Assembly: GCA_946536225.1 (NCBI GenBank)
Contig: CAMNEE010000001.1
Location: forward strand, 310,001 to 374,000
Length of the DNA: 64,000 nt
Direction of reading: 5' to 3'
Origin: UBA6985 sp946536225
GTDB lineage: Bacteria; Bacillota_I; Bacilli_A; RF39; UBA660
Part shown: positions 17,731-27,107 of the stretch, one piece after another
Numbering within the stretch: the first letter of the stretch is position 1
Layout: each line of letters opens with the position of its first letter
Notes under the pieces: model-generated
Told to the model about the DNA's origin: nothing
The model's database searches: none
The model's input: only the letters and a program-made list of their open reading frames with translations
Program-made: the position numbers and the translations under genes

Positions 17731-17746
17731 ATTCTATATATAGAAT
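17731..17746 (+). promoter_or_regulatory. Perfect palindrome downstream of a -10 box
   Basis: ATTCTATATATAGAAT directly follows TATGAT (17725-17730) and precedes the ribosome site of the kinase gene at 17761. Its position at the expected transcription start makes it an operator candidate, though AT-rich palindromes arise easily by chance. Confidence 0.4.
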
Positions 17747-17760
17747 AAGAGGATGTTGAA

Positions 17761-19539
17761 ATGAATGATGCAAGGTTTACGTTTGTAGTAGTTATATTTC
17801 TTTATACATTTGTAATAGATATTTTATTATTTTATAAAGACTATACAAATAAAACATTATCTAAAGGTAGCTTATTTAATTTCTGCCTTTGGTCTTTTAC
17901 CATTGCTTTATTAGCAAGAATAGTTGGATATTCTATTTATAATCCTCAAAATGGACTTACTTTTTTTGATGTTTTTATAGGTAAGTTTCATATGATTTTT
18001 AGTTATTTATTTGTTTATTTATATACAATTTATTGTGCTAAAAACCTATTTGATATAAAAATAGGATTTACTCCTAAATTTAGTTTTATTAATTTATATA
18101 CTTTTTCTATAACGATATTTACTTTTTTAGAAATTATTATATTACCAGCTTCTTTAAGAGTAATTGATAAGTCAATTTATCTTCAAGGACCTATGTATGT
18201 TGTTACAAGTGTCACAATATTCTTAGTATTTGTACCAATTATTGTATTATTTTTTATGAATTTAAAAAAAGTTGATGTATTTAAAGCACTTGGGCCAATA
18301 CTTGCACCAGCTTTAATGGTTACGGCTTATTATGTAAGAATTAAGCATGATGCTACTTGTTTTGACCTAGTATATGCTTTAATCTTAGTAATTACTTACT
18401 TTGGTATTGAAAAAAGAGATGAAAAACTTCAAAAAGATATTGTTGATACAACTGTTCAAATGGAAAGAGCGTTGAGATTTAAAAATGATTTTTTAAGTAG
18501 TATGTCTCATGAAATAAAAAGTCCTCTTAACTCAATACTTGCAAACTCTAGAAATCTTTCTTCTAAGAGTTCTATTAAAAATGAAATAAATGATATTTTA
18601 TATTCTTCTGATAATTTAAAAGAGGTAATAGATAACATTCTTACTATTAGTAAAATAGAGATGGATAAATTATCAATTAATAATATAACTTATGATATTA
18701 AGAAAGAAATAGATGATATACCATTTGTTGAAAAATTAAGAATTTATTCTCATGGTATTAATTTTTCTTTTGAGTGTAGTCATGATTTACCTAAGGTAAT
18801 AAAAGGATCTAAAGATATAGTACTTAATATCATTGATAATGTTTTATCTTATAATTATTCTTTTCTTAAGAAAGGTACTCTTGCTTTATCAATTGGCTGG
18901 GAAGAAAATGATAAAAATAGTAATCTAGTTATAAAAGTTATAAGTGTAGAACCAGGATTAGGTAATATTTATAAGGATGCTGATGATATTAAAATAGATA
19001 TTTATGACTCCTATGGTAATTCTCAATTTGGATTAGGTTTAGCTATTATTCTATGTGAAAAATTAAATGGTAAATATAGTTTTTCGCATGAAGATGATAA
19101 ATCTACGATTGAATTTTTAATTCCTCATGATAAGAATACTTTAGATATTAACTTTGATACTGTTAAATTTGATGATAAACAAGTATTACTTGTAGATGAT
19201 TCTGAGTTGAATCACAAAATTGGATCTCGTGTTCTTGATAGTTTAAATATAAAACATGATTCTGCTTATTCTGGAAGTGAATGTTTAGAGTTAGTAGATA
19301 AGAATAAATATGACTATATATTACTTGATATAATGATGCCTAATATGAGTGGTGAAGAAACATTTAATATGCTAAAGGAAAAGGGAAATACTACTCCTGT
19401 TATAGCATTAACTGCTGATGAAGCAGGTGGTGCAAGAGAAAAGTATTTAAACGAAGGATTCTCTGGTTATATATTAAAACCATTTAATAAAGTTGATTTA
19501 GTAAATGAAATATATAGAATTCAAGGGGGTGATAAATAA
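17761..19539 (+). CDS. 7TM hybrid histidine kinase, acceptor partner (ATP domain decayed)
   Basis: First gene of a tandem pair. Seven hydrophobic helices in about residues 5-215 with Leu-Pro (128-129) ending TM4. HisKA motif MSHEIKSPL intact, phospho-acceptor His250. In the HATPase region an N-box Asn (Asn360) and a GLGL remnant (424-427) persist, but the G1 Asp motif is altered (VEPGLGN) and the F box and ATP lid are gone. The C-terminal receiver (about 474-592) is complete: VDD at 478-480, phospho-acceptor Asp523 (LLDIMMP), the Thr of ALTAD and the Lys of LKPF. It overlaps the next gene by one base (TAATG). Likely the His/Asp phosphorelay subunit of a heterodimer (inference). Confidence 0.88.
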   Translation: MNDARFTFVVVIFLYTFVIDILLFYKDYTNKTLSKGSLFNFCLWSFTIALLARIVGYSIYNPQNGLTFFDVFIGKFHMIFSYLFVYLYTIYCAKNLFDIKIGFTPKFSFINLYTFSITIFTFLEIIILPASLRVIDKSIYLQGPMYVVTSVTIFLVFVPIIVLFFMNLKKVDVFKALGPILAPALMVTAYYVRIKHDATCFDLVYALILVITYFGIEKRDEKLQKDIVDTTVQMERALRFKNDFLSSMSHEIKSPLNSILANSRNLSSKSSIKNEINDILYSSDNLKEVIDNILTISKIEMDKLSINNITYDIKKEIDDIPFVEKLRIYSHGINFSFECSHDLPKVIKGSKDIVLNIIDNVLSYNYSFLKKGTLALSIGWEENDKNSNLVIKVISVEPGLGNIYKDADDIKIDIYDSYGNSQFGLGLAIILCEKLNGKYSFSHEDDKSTIEFLIPHDKNTLDINFDTVKFDDKQVLLVDDSELNHKIGSRVLDSLNIKHDSAYSGSECLELVDKNKYDYILLDIMMPNMSGEETFNMLKEKGNTTPVIALTADEAGGAREKYLNEGFSGYILKPFNKVDLVNEIYRIQGGDK

Positions 19540-21353
19540 TGCTTATATCAATTACTTTTGAATTCTTAAGTTTATTTTTTATATTAGTTATTTATGCATC
19601 TTTTGCCATTAGAAGAAAAGATGATACTGAAGAAGTTTCTTTATTTTGGAAATTAATAGTAATTAATATAATCGGTTTAATTGTTGAAACATTATCATTA
19701 TTTTCACTTATGTATCATAATATAATGCCTCATATAACTGAATTGTTCTGTAGACTTGATATGATGCTTATTTCTCTTAATTTGTATACTATATACTTAT
19801 TTACTTGTGTTTTATTTAACCCAAAGTTTAGTGGCAAAAAGGGAAAAGGAATACTTAATAGTTTTGTATTTTTATTATTCCTTGCAAGTTTAGTGGTAGC
19901 AATTATACTTCCTATTGAATTTCATATAGACTTTATAAACGGAAGATATACTGTTTATTATGTAGGACAAGTAGTAGATGTATTTATAGCTATTTTAGGA
20001 TTAATAATGTCTATATGTATTATAAATTTAATAGTTGATAGGACATATTACTTTAGACAAAGACTTGTTATTATATTATTCTATACATTCCTTGCTGTTA
20101 TAGTATTAATTGGTCATGTAGTATATATAGGATTTACATTTGAGTTCCCTGGAATCACTTTTGTAACTATACTTGTTTACTTCTTGATTGAAAACTATGA
20201 TGTAAAGAAAGTTTATGAATTACAAGAGGCAAGTAAAAGGGTAGATAAATTAAATGAAGAGAAGAATAAGTTCTTATTTAATATGTCACATGAAATAAGA
20301 ACTAATCTTAATACTATAGTTGTTACTTCTAATATACTTATGGATAAAAAAATAGATAGTAAAACTAAAGATGATTTAAAAGAAGTAGTATTTGCATCAG
20401 ATTCTTTACTAGAAATAGTAGGTAATATTATTGATATTAATAAAATAGAAAATGATACTGATAATGTTAAAGAAGAGATATATGATTTAAGAAAAGAAAT
20501 AGAAGGTTTATCAGAAATGAATATAATTAGAATAGAAGATAAACCAATTAACTATATGATTAATATCGATGATAATCTTCCAGCTTATCTACTCGGTTAT
20601 AAGAGTCATGTTAAAAAGATAATTAATAATTTAATATCAAATGCATTTAAATATACTAATGAAGGAAGTGTTTCTTTAAATCTTAAATGTAATAATGATT
20701 TAAAGAAAAACATAAGTCACATTACTATATCAGTTGTTGATACTGGTATAGGTATTAAAGACACTTCAAGATTATTTAATAAGTTTGATAGACTTGATTT
20801 AGATAAAGCATCTTCAATAGAAGGAACAGGACTAGGTTTAGTTATTACCAAGAGGTTTGTTGAGTCCTTAGGTGGAACTATAAATGTTGACTCCGAAGTA
20901 GGAAAAGGTTCAACTTTTACTGTTAGTTTTGATCAAAAAATAGGGGATGAAAAAGATTTAATTCATGATGATATTAGTATGGATAAAATATTTGGTGGTA
21001 TGAGAGTACTACTTGTTGATGATGATGAGTTAAGCTTAAATGTCTTAAAGAAAGTATTTACTAAATATAATTGTTATATAGATGCTGTGTCTTCAGGTAG
21101 AGAGGCTATATTGATGATCGAAAGAGAAAAATATGATTTAGTATTTACTGATGTATTTATGAAAGATGTAGATGGTTTTGAAGTATTAAAGGAGTGTAAA
21201 AAATATGATATTCCGGTTGTTGCTTTAACTGCCGATGCGCTTCAAGACTCAAAAGAAAAGTATTTATCTAAAGGTTTTAATGGTTATATATCTAAACCAT
21301 ATAGTCAAAAAGATATCTATATGGCAATGGATGAGTTTTTAAATAAAGAGTAA
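19539..21353 (+). CDS. 7TM hybrid histidine kinase, catalytic partner
   Basis: Second gene of the pair, its start overlapping the previous stop and its GGGGGTGA ribosome site inside the upstream gene. Seven hydrophobic helices; Leu-Pro at 124-125. His251 is kept, but the conserved Pro of the H box is Asn (HEIRTNL), a change expected to disturb the helix kink used in phosphatase/kinase switching. The HATPase is complete (NLISNAFKYT, DTGIGI, GTGLGL). The C-terminal receiver is intact (VDDDEL, acceptor Asp in FTDVFM, ALTAD, SKPY). This is the least altered catalytic partner of the three coupled pairs and could work alone or for its neighbour. Confidence 0.88.
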   Translation: MLISITFEFLSLFFILVIYASFAIRRKDDTEEVSLFWKLIVINIIGLIVETLSLFSLMYHNIMPHITELFCRLDMMLISLNLYTIYLFTCVLFNPKFSGKKGKGILNSFVFLLFLASLVVAIILPIEFHIDFINGRYTVYYVGQVVDVFIAILGLIMSICIINLIVDRTYYFRQRLVIILFYTFLAVIVLIGHVVYIGFTFEFPGITFVTILVYFLIENYDVKKVYELQEASKRVDKLNEEKNKFLFNMSHEIRTNLNTIVVTSNILMDKKIDSKTKDDLKEVVFASDSLLEIVGNIIDINKIENDTDNVKEEIYDLRKEIEGLSEMNIIRIEDKPINYMINIDDNLPAYLLGYKSHVKKIINNLISNAFKYTNEGSVSLNLKCNNDLKKNISHITISVVDTGIGIKDTSRLFNKFDRLDLDKASSIEGTGLGLVITKRFVESLGGTINVDSEVGKGSTFTVSFDQKIGDEKDLIHDDISMDKIFGGMRVLLVDDDELSLNVLKKVFTKYNCYIDAVSSGREAILMIEREKYDLVFTDVFMKDVDGFEVLKECKKYDIPVVALTADALQDSKEKYLSKGFNGYISKPYSQKDIYMAMDEFLNKE

Positions 21354-21378
21354 TCTTATAGGTAAGATTACTTTTTTT
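21350..21378 (+). terminator. Terminator between the two kinase pairs
   Basis: AGTAATCTTA / TAAGATTACT stem over the stop codon with eight T. The two tandem pairs are therefore separate transcripts. Confidence 0.85.
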
Positions 21379-21391
21379 TAATCTTACTAAG

Positions 21392-21400
21392 TGTTATACT
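21392..21400 (+). promoter_or_regulatory. Extended -10 promoter (TGTTATACT) of second kinase pair
   Basis: TGTTATACT about 30 bases before the ATG at 21430. Confidence 0.5.
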
Positions 21401-21429
21401 AATCTTATAATGAACGTGGGTGTATAGAG

Positions 21430-23235
21430 ATGATAATTAGAAATACCATGAGTCTTTGCATGATTATATATTGTGTGCTTATTTTATCTATTTATCTTAT
21501 AAAGCGTGATAGAAGTAATCCTATTACTAATAAGTTTATTCTATTACAATTAGCTGTATTAGTAAGTTTATCTTATAACTTTTTCGCATTTAATTTATTT
21601 AAATATTTTAGTATAGATTCTAAAATACCGGTTTTTTTGTCTAGAATATATATTTCTACTTTTATAATTTTATTTTATGCTTTAGAAATATATATTTATG
21701 AAGGTATTTTTCGTGTTTCTGTTTCTCCTTTTTCAAAAGGAAAGAAGAGTTATGTAAGTTATGCTTTAGCTTTTGCTTGTCTATTTGGTTTAATAGGAGC
21801 ACTTACATTTCCAACTAAGTTTGAATGGGATGGTATGTATGCTTTTAACTTCTATGGCATAGCATCTTATACAGCTTATGCTGTTTGTATTGGATTCCAT
21901 ATTTTTAATTTTATTTATTATTTAATATATAGAAAAAAACTAAATGTATCATTTAAAGACTTTGGACCTGTTATATTAATCCCTTTTATGTTTATAGGGG
22001 CTTCAATCTTAAGTTTGTTTTGGAGTTATTCATTCCTTGAAATGGCTATAGTATTAATGATTTCTTTAATATATTTTAAATATGAAAAACCAGATGAAAG
22101 ACTTCAAAATGTGTTGGAAGGTTCTATTATTGATTTAAAGAAAGCAAGTAGATTTAAGTCTGACTTCTTATCTTCTACATCTCATGAATTAAAAACACCA
22201 CTTAACTCAATTATTTATATAATTAAAAATACCATGGAAATGGATCATTTAAGTGGAAGTGATAAGAATGATTTAGAAGATATGCTTTATTGCTCAAACT
22301 TCTTATTAGAAACAATTAATAATTTACTTTTGATGAGTAAGCTTGAACATAAGAACTTTGTATTTTCAAGAAGTGTGTATAACATTAGAAATGATGTTAA
22401 TGATTTACCAGTTTTAACAAAGATTCGTAATCGTAAGAATGATATTAATTTCTTTCTTGAAATAGAAGATGATGTACCTGATTTACTATATGGAGAAAAA
22501 GAACTGGTATATACAATTATTAATAATGCATTAGATTTCTCAAATAGATATATTGAAAAGGGAACTATATCCTTAAAACTTGGTTGGGTATTTAAGAATA
22601 ATTGTTCAAGTTTAACTGTAGAGATTAATAATGTATGTGCTGAGTGTGGAAATATTTATTCTCACTTAGATGATAGTTTAGTAGAAATATATGATAGTGT
22701 TAATAATGCTGACTTTGGTATTAATCTTGCTTATATATTAACTAAGAAGTTAAATGGTAAGATAGATTTTTCTTATGAAAATGGAATACATAATTCTATA
22801 TTCTTTACTCTTCCTCAGGTGGCTAATCAAGAACAATATAATATTGATGAAGTTCGTTTTGATGGAAAGAATGCTTTAGTAGTTGATGATGCTGAAATTA
22901 ATATTAAAGTTGCTACTAAACAATTAGAAGCATTAGGTTTTGATGTTACATCATGTAAGAGTGGAATAGAAGCAATAGACTTATGTGAAAACTATAAGTA
23001 TGACTATATTTTCTTAGATATTAATATGCCTAATATGAATGGTGAAGAAACTTTAAGTAAATTAAAAGAAAAGAGTGATTTTAAATCACGTGTTATAGCT
23101 GTTACGGCTGATGATGGAGTAAATTCTTCTAAAAAATATTATGATGAAGGATTTAATGAATATATTGTTAAACCATTTAAGAAAAACGATTTGGTTAGTA
23201 AACTTGTAAAAGTTAGTGATGAGGAGGCGCAATAA
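21430..23235 (+). CDS. 7TM hybrid histidine kinase, acceptor partner (ATP domain decayed)
   Basis: Close paralogue of the protein at 17761, with which it shares derived features (GNIY in place of the ATP lid, YDS..N..FG before the last helix). Seven hydrophobic helices; Phe-Pro at 127-128. HisKA intact (TSHELKTPL, His252). The HATPase is more decayed: G1 is absent around 397-408 and G2 is FGINL (429-433). The receiver is complete: VDDAEI, acceptor Asp530 (LDINMP), the Thr of AVTAD and the Lys of VKPF. It overlaps the next gene by one base (TAATG), with GAGGAGGCG just before it. It cannot plausibly bind ATP normally, so it should depend on the partner. Confidence 0.88.
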   Translation: MIIRNTMSLCMIIYCVLILSIYLIKRDRSNPITNKFILLQLAVLVSLSYNFFAFNLFKYFSIDSKIPVFLSRIYISTFIILFYALEIYIYEGIFRVSVSPFSKGKKSYVSYALAFACLFGLIGALTFPTKFEWDGMYAFNFYGIASYTAYAVCIGFHIFNFIYYLIYRKKLNVSFKDFGPVILIPFMFIGASILSLFWSYSFLEMAIVLMISLIYFKYEKPDERLQNVLEGSIIDLKKASRFKSDFLSSTSHELKTPLNSIIYIIKNTMEMDHLSGSDKNDLEDMLYCSNFLLETINNLLLMSKLEHKNFVFSRSVYNIRNDVNDLPVLTKIRNRKNDINFFLEIEDDVPDLLYGEKELVYTIINNALDFSNRYIEKGTISLKLGWVFKNNCSSLTVEINNVCAECGNIYSHLDDSLVEIYDSVNNADFGINLAYILTKKLNGKIDFSYENGIHNSIFFTLPQVANQEQYNIDEVRFDGKNALVVDDAEINIKVATKQLEALGFDVTSCKSGIEAIDLCENYKYDYIFLDINMPNMNGEETLSKLKEKSDFKSRVIAVTADDGVNSSKKYYDEGFNEYIVKPFKKNDLVSKLVKVSDEEAQ

Positions 23236-25043
23236 TGTCTGTTACATTAGTTACTGAGTTATTCTCATTTATATTTTTACTTATTATTGTATTTGTTTAT
23301 TTAGGTAAAAAGAAACTAAATACATATGATAATGCTTTCTATATTGCAATTCTTTTTATAAGTATAACTGGATTAGTTTTAGAATTTGTAGATACTATAT
23401 TAATATATTATAGAGATTCATATAGATTATTATGTGATGTTATTAATAATCTTTATATGTTATGTGTTGTATCATATGTACTTATGATGGTTACTTATAT
23501 ATTGTATATATTAAGAGATAGAAAAAAAACTAAGAATAAAGAAGTATATTATGGTGTTATGTTTGTAGTAATACTTCTAATAGAAGCAATAGTTATTTCG
23601 GCGTTACCTAACGAATATCATATTAATGAATCTTTTATTGGATATGAAATATATGTAGATGGTGCAGGACCAACATTCTGTAGTATTGTTTGTTATGTTG
23701 AAATAGTTATTGCACTTTTCTACATTGCTTTATGTAAAAATAAGAGTAAGAGATATGCATATATTTCTTGGTCAATACTAGCACTTGCATTTGGTATTGT
23801 AATACTTGCAAGATTTATTTATCCAGGTGTTACATTCCTTTTCTCGATTATTTCATATGGAACAATTATAATGTTCTTTATTGTACAAAGTCCTGATGCT
23901 AGAAAAGTTAATCTTTTAAAAGATATAAAAGAGAATACTGATGAAATAAATAATAAAAAGATGGAATTCTTATCTAATATATCTAAAGAGATGAGAACTG
24001 CATTACAACCTGTTGTAGTACTTAGTAATGATATTATTGATAATAGTTCTAATAAAGAATTAAAAGAAAACATGAATAATATTCTTGAAGCAAGTTACTT
24101 ACTTATGGATGTTACTAAGAATATACTTGATATAAACTTAATTGAAGATAGTTCTATAAAACTAAATGAAGTTCTATATGAGTTTGAAAAAGAAATGCTT
24201 TTAACAACTAAAATGAGTTCTTCTTATATTAATAATAAACCAATTAATTTTATTATTGATATAGATAAAAATGTACCTTTTTATTTATATGGTGATGTAG
24301 TTAAAATAAAACAAATAATAAACAATTTATTATCAAATGCTTTTAAATATACTGAAAGTGGAAGTGTTACATTTACTGTTAGAGCAAATACAGTTGATAA
24401 TAAATGTACTTTAACTTTTGAAGTTAAAGATACTGGTATTGGTATTGAAGATACTTCAAGATTGTTTACTAAGTTTGATAGGATGGATTTAGATAAGAAT
24501 TCATCTATTAAAGGAACGGGATTAGGGTTAGTTATTACACGTAATTTAATTAATCAATTAGGTGGAGACTTAAAGGTTGAAAGTGTATATGGAAGTGGTT
24601 CTACATTTACATTTACAGTTACTCAAGGTGTAGGAAATTCATGTGAAGTATCTGATAATCCTAACTCAACAGTTAATCTTTTAGGTAAAAGAGCTATTAT
24701 ATGTGATAACAACAAGTTTAATTTAAATGCGTCTAAGAGATTCTTAGAAAAATATAATATAAGCCTAGTTACTTGCTTAAAATCAGATATGATGTTTGAT
24801 TTACTTGAAAAAGAAAAGTTTGATATTGTTTTTTATGAACCTTATTTAGATAGTAATGATCCTAAGTATGTCTTAAGAAAGGTTAAGAACTATGGAGATA
24901 ATATTAAAGTTATTGCTTTAACTAGTGAAGTAATGAACCATGCTAGAGAAAAGTATTTATCTGAAGGTTTTGATGGTTATATATTTAAACCTCTTATTAA
25001 AAATAATGTTAATAAAGAATTAAATGAAATATTTAAAGAATAG
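23235..25043 (+). CDS. 7TM hybrid histidine kinase, catalytic partner with lost His and altered receiver
   Basis: Seven hydrophobic helices; Leu-Pro at 124-125. The H box reads ISKEMRTAL, so the acceptor His is Lys251 and the Pro is Ala. The HATPase is complete (NLLSNAFKYT, DTGIGI, GTGLGL) and almost identical in style to that of the 19539 product. The receiver is altered: the acidic pocket VDD is CDN and the acceptor Asp is Glu535 (FYEPYLD), which in other receivers can mimic phosphorylation. The Thr (ALTSE) and Lys (FKPL) survive. It ends with TAG and a terminator. The protein can provide kinase activity only in trans and may hold a fixed output state (inference). Confidence 0.88.
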   Translation: MSVTLVTELFSFIFLLIIVFVYLGKKKLNTYDNAFYIAILFISITGLVLEFVDTILIYYRDSYRLLCDVINNLYMLCVVSYVLMMVTYILYILRDRKKTKNKEVYYGVMFVVILLIEAIVISALPNEYHINESFIGYEIYVDGAGPTFCSIVCYVEIVIALFYIALCKNKSKRYAYISWSILALAFGIVILARFIYPGVTFLFSIISYGTIIMFFIVQSPDARKVNLLKDIKENTDEINNKKMEFLSNISKEMRTALQPVVVLSNDIIDNSSNKELKENMNNILEASYLLMDVTKNILDINLIEDSSIKLNEVLYEFEKEMLLTTKMSSSYINNKPINFIIDIDKNVPFYLYGDVVKIKQIINNLLSNAFKYTESGSVTFTVRANTVDNKCTLTFEVKDTGIGIEDTSRLFTKFDRMDLDKNSSIKGTGLGLVITRNLINQLGGDLKVESVYGSGSTFTFTVTQGVGNSCEVSDNPNSTVNLLGKRAIICDNNKFNLNASKRFLEKYNISLVTCLKSDMMFDLLEKEKFDIVFYEPYLDSNDPKYVLRKVKNYGDNIKVIALTSEVMNHAREKYLSEGFDGYIFKPLIKNNVNKELNEIFKE

Positions 25044-25060
25044 TTTTAACTATTCTTTTT
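25035..25060 (+). terminator. Terminator after kinase cluster
   Basis: GAATAG / CTATTC hairpin over the stop codon with T5. Confidence 0.7.
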
Positions 25061-25099
25061 ATATTGATTTTTTTGTATAATTAATTAAGGAGTGATAAT

Positions 25100-26197
25100 A
25101 TGGCAGATAACAGAGTTTTAGATTCAAAGTGTCCTAATTGTGGATCAGTAGTTAAATGGAATTCAGACCTTAATAAATTTAAATGTGATTCATGTGGTTC
25201 TACTTTTGAATTAGATGACTTAAAGAAAAACAATAATGCAGCTAAGGATGAAAATAATAAAACAAGTGGCCCTGTTATTGAGGACTTTAAAGATATAAAA
25301 CTAGAGAAAATAAAAGAAGGAGAGATGGACTCTTACCATTGTGGTAATTGTGGTGCATCTATCATGACTACTCCTGAGACTGTAGCAACTAAGTGTCCTT
25401 ATTGTAATAACACTGCTATATTAAAAGAAAAACTTGAAAGTGGAGTTTATCCAACTAAAGTTATACCTTTTAGTAAGAAAAAAGAAGATGCTGTTGAAGG
25501 TTTTTTAGAACTATCTAAAGGTAAATTATTTGCCCCTAAGAACTTTCATAATAGAGCACGTATTGCTGATGTATCAGCAGTTTATGTTCCTTTTTGGTTA
25601 TATGATATAGATGTTAATGGTAATATTACTTATGTTTCTAATGAAATACGTCATTGGTCTTCAGGTAATATTGCATATACTGAAACAAAAACATTTAATA
25701 CCGTAGTAGGTGGTAATGTTTTATATAGTAAATTACCAGTTGATGGAAGTACTAAATTTGATGATGGTTTAATGGATTCAATTGAACCATTTAACTATGA
25801 TCATATGGTTGATTATAATCATGCTTATTTATCTGGTTATTTAGCAGAGAAGTATGATGTAGAAGCAGAAGAAGCACTTAAAAGAGCGGTTACAAGAGTA
25901 AATAATACTACTGAAGATGAATTTAGAAAAAGAGTAAGACACGGAAGTGCTACAGTGGTTGCTAATAACTCTCATTATAGTATTAAGAATTATAACTTTG
26001 TAATGTTACCTGTTTGGATGGTTAATATTGAGTTTGATGGTAAATTTTATACTTTTGCAATGAATGGAGACACTGGTAAAGTAGTTGGTAATATTCCTAT
26101 TTCATGGGGTAGAGCAATTGGATTTTCTTTATTATTCTTTATAGTTGTTGCAGTGATAGTATTCTTAGTTTCATTCTTAATAGGAGGTGGAATTTAA
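25100..26197 (+). CDS. Zinc-ribbon membrane-associated protein (TFIIB-like ribbon)
   Basis: Two zinc ribbons stand at the N-terminus: CPNC..CDSC (about 11-36) and CGNC..CPYC (about 78-102). A conserved region follows that has no known catalysis (VPFWLYDIDV, near 170), and a single hydrophobic helix ends the protein (about 340-362). Proteins of this layout (often named TFIIB-type zinc ribbon proteins) commonly neighbour TPM-domain proteins, as here with the next gene. The function is unknown; a membrane-linked protein-quality role has been supposed for the pair. ATG at 25100 follows AAGGAG. The stop overlaps the next gene's ribosome site. Confidence 0.8.
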   Translation: MADNRVLDSKCPNCGSVVKWNSDLNKFKCDSCGSTFELDDLKKNNNAAKDENNKTSGPVIEDFKDIKLEKIKEGEMDSYHCGNCGASIMTTPETVATKCPYCNNTAILKEKLESGVYPTKVIPFSKKKEDAVEGFLELSKGKLFAPKNFHNRARIADVSAVYVPFWLYDIDVNGNITYVSNEIRHWSSGNIAYTETKTFNTVVGGNVLYSKLPVDGSTKFDDGLMDSIEPFNYDHMVDYNHAYLSGYLAEKYDVEAEEALKRAVTRVNNTTEDEFRKRVRHGSATVVANNSHYSIKNYNFVMLPVWMVNIEFDGKFYTFAMNGDTGKVVGNIPISWGRAIGFSLLFFIVVAVIVFLVSFLIGGGI

Positions 26198-26198
26198 T

Positions 26199-27107
26199 AT
26201 GAAAAAAGTATTATTGTTTTTTATATGTTTAATTCTTCCTTTTAGTGTAAATGCTTCAGGTTATACATATCCAAGAACAGATGAAGACTTAAGAGTTAAT
26301 AAAAATATACAAATTGATTATCAAATAATTGATGAGATTAAAAGAACACCATCTGTAAATGCAGATGAAAAAATATATGACTTTGCTGATCTTTTAACTG
26401 ATGAAGAAGATAAAAAATTAGCAGAATTATTTAATAATTTTATTGATATATATCGTATGGATTTAGCACTTGTTACAATTAATGAAAACCCTTATAGTAT
26501 TCTTCCTAATTACTATACTAATCAAGACTATTATACAATGCGTTTTGCTGATGACTTCTATGACTATAATGACTTTGGTATAGGGGATACTTATGATGGT
26601 CTTGTTATAGTAGTAGATATGAGTAATAGATTTATTTGGATAAGTGGTACTGGAAGAGGTAAAGAAATATTTACTGATAGTAAAATAAATGGAATACTTG
26701 ATTACTCTTATAAATATTTTAAAGGTGGAGACTATTATGGAGGAATATATGATACTGTTTTTCTTTTAAGTGAAGAGTTTGATATTTCATTAGAAGAACA
26801 ACTTGGTATTAACTATGTTTCTTCAAGAGATAAAGCTAAGTATTATAGTTATTTAGCTATTACTTTAGTATTATCAATTATTTCAACAGTTATATTTACT
26901 TCTATAAATATAAGTAGATGTAAACAAGCTAAAATAGCTAGTAGTGCAAATAATTATTTGCATGTTAATGGAATTAATGTTATAAATGACATTATGATTA
27001 ATAAACGTGTTACTTCACATGTTATAAGTTCTTCTTCTGGAAGTGGTGGTGGAGGACACATTGGTGGAAGTGGAATTTCACATTCAGGAGGAGGACATCA
27101 TTTTTAA
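26199..27107 (+). CDS. TPM-domain membrane protein (YgcG/Psb32-like)
   Basis: Begins with a signal peptide (KKVLLFFICLILPFSVNASG), followed by a TPM domain (YDFADLLTDEEDKKL, about residues 57-195), a hydrophobic helix near 218-238 and a Gly/Ser/His-rich tail (SGSGGGGHIGG, ending GGGHHF) typical of YgcG proteins. The ATG at 26199 is preceded by AGGAGGTGG inside the previous gene; a GTG four codons upstream is less likely. TPM proteins face the outside of the membrane; some have phosphatase or repair-related roles, but activity is unproven. It overlaps the next gene by one base. Confidence 0.82.
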   Translation: MKKVLLFFICLILPFSVNASGYTYPRTDEDLRVNKNIQIDYQIIDEIKRTPSVNADEKIYDFADLLTDEEDKKLAELFNNFIDIYRMDLALVTINENPYSILPNYYTNQDYYTMRFADDFYDYNDFGIGDTYDGLVIVVDMSNRFIWISGTGRGKEIFTDSKINGILDYSYKYFKGGDYYGGIYDTVFLLSEEFDISLEEQLGINYVSSRDKAKYYSYLAITLVLSIISTVIFTSINISRCKQAKIASSANNYLHVNGINVINDIMINKRVTSHVISSSSGSGGGGHIGGSGISHSGGGHHF

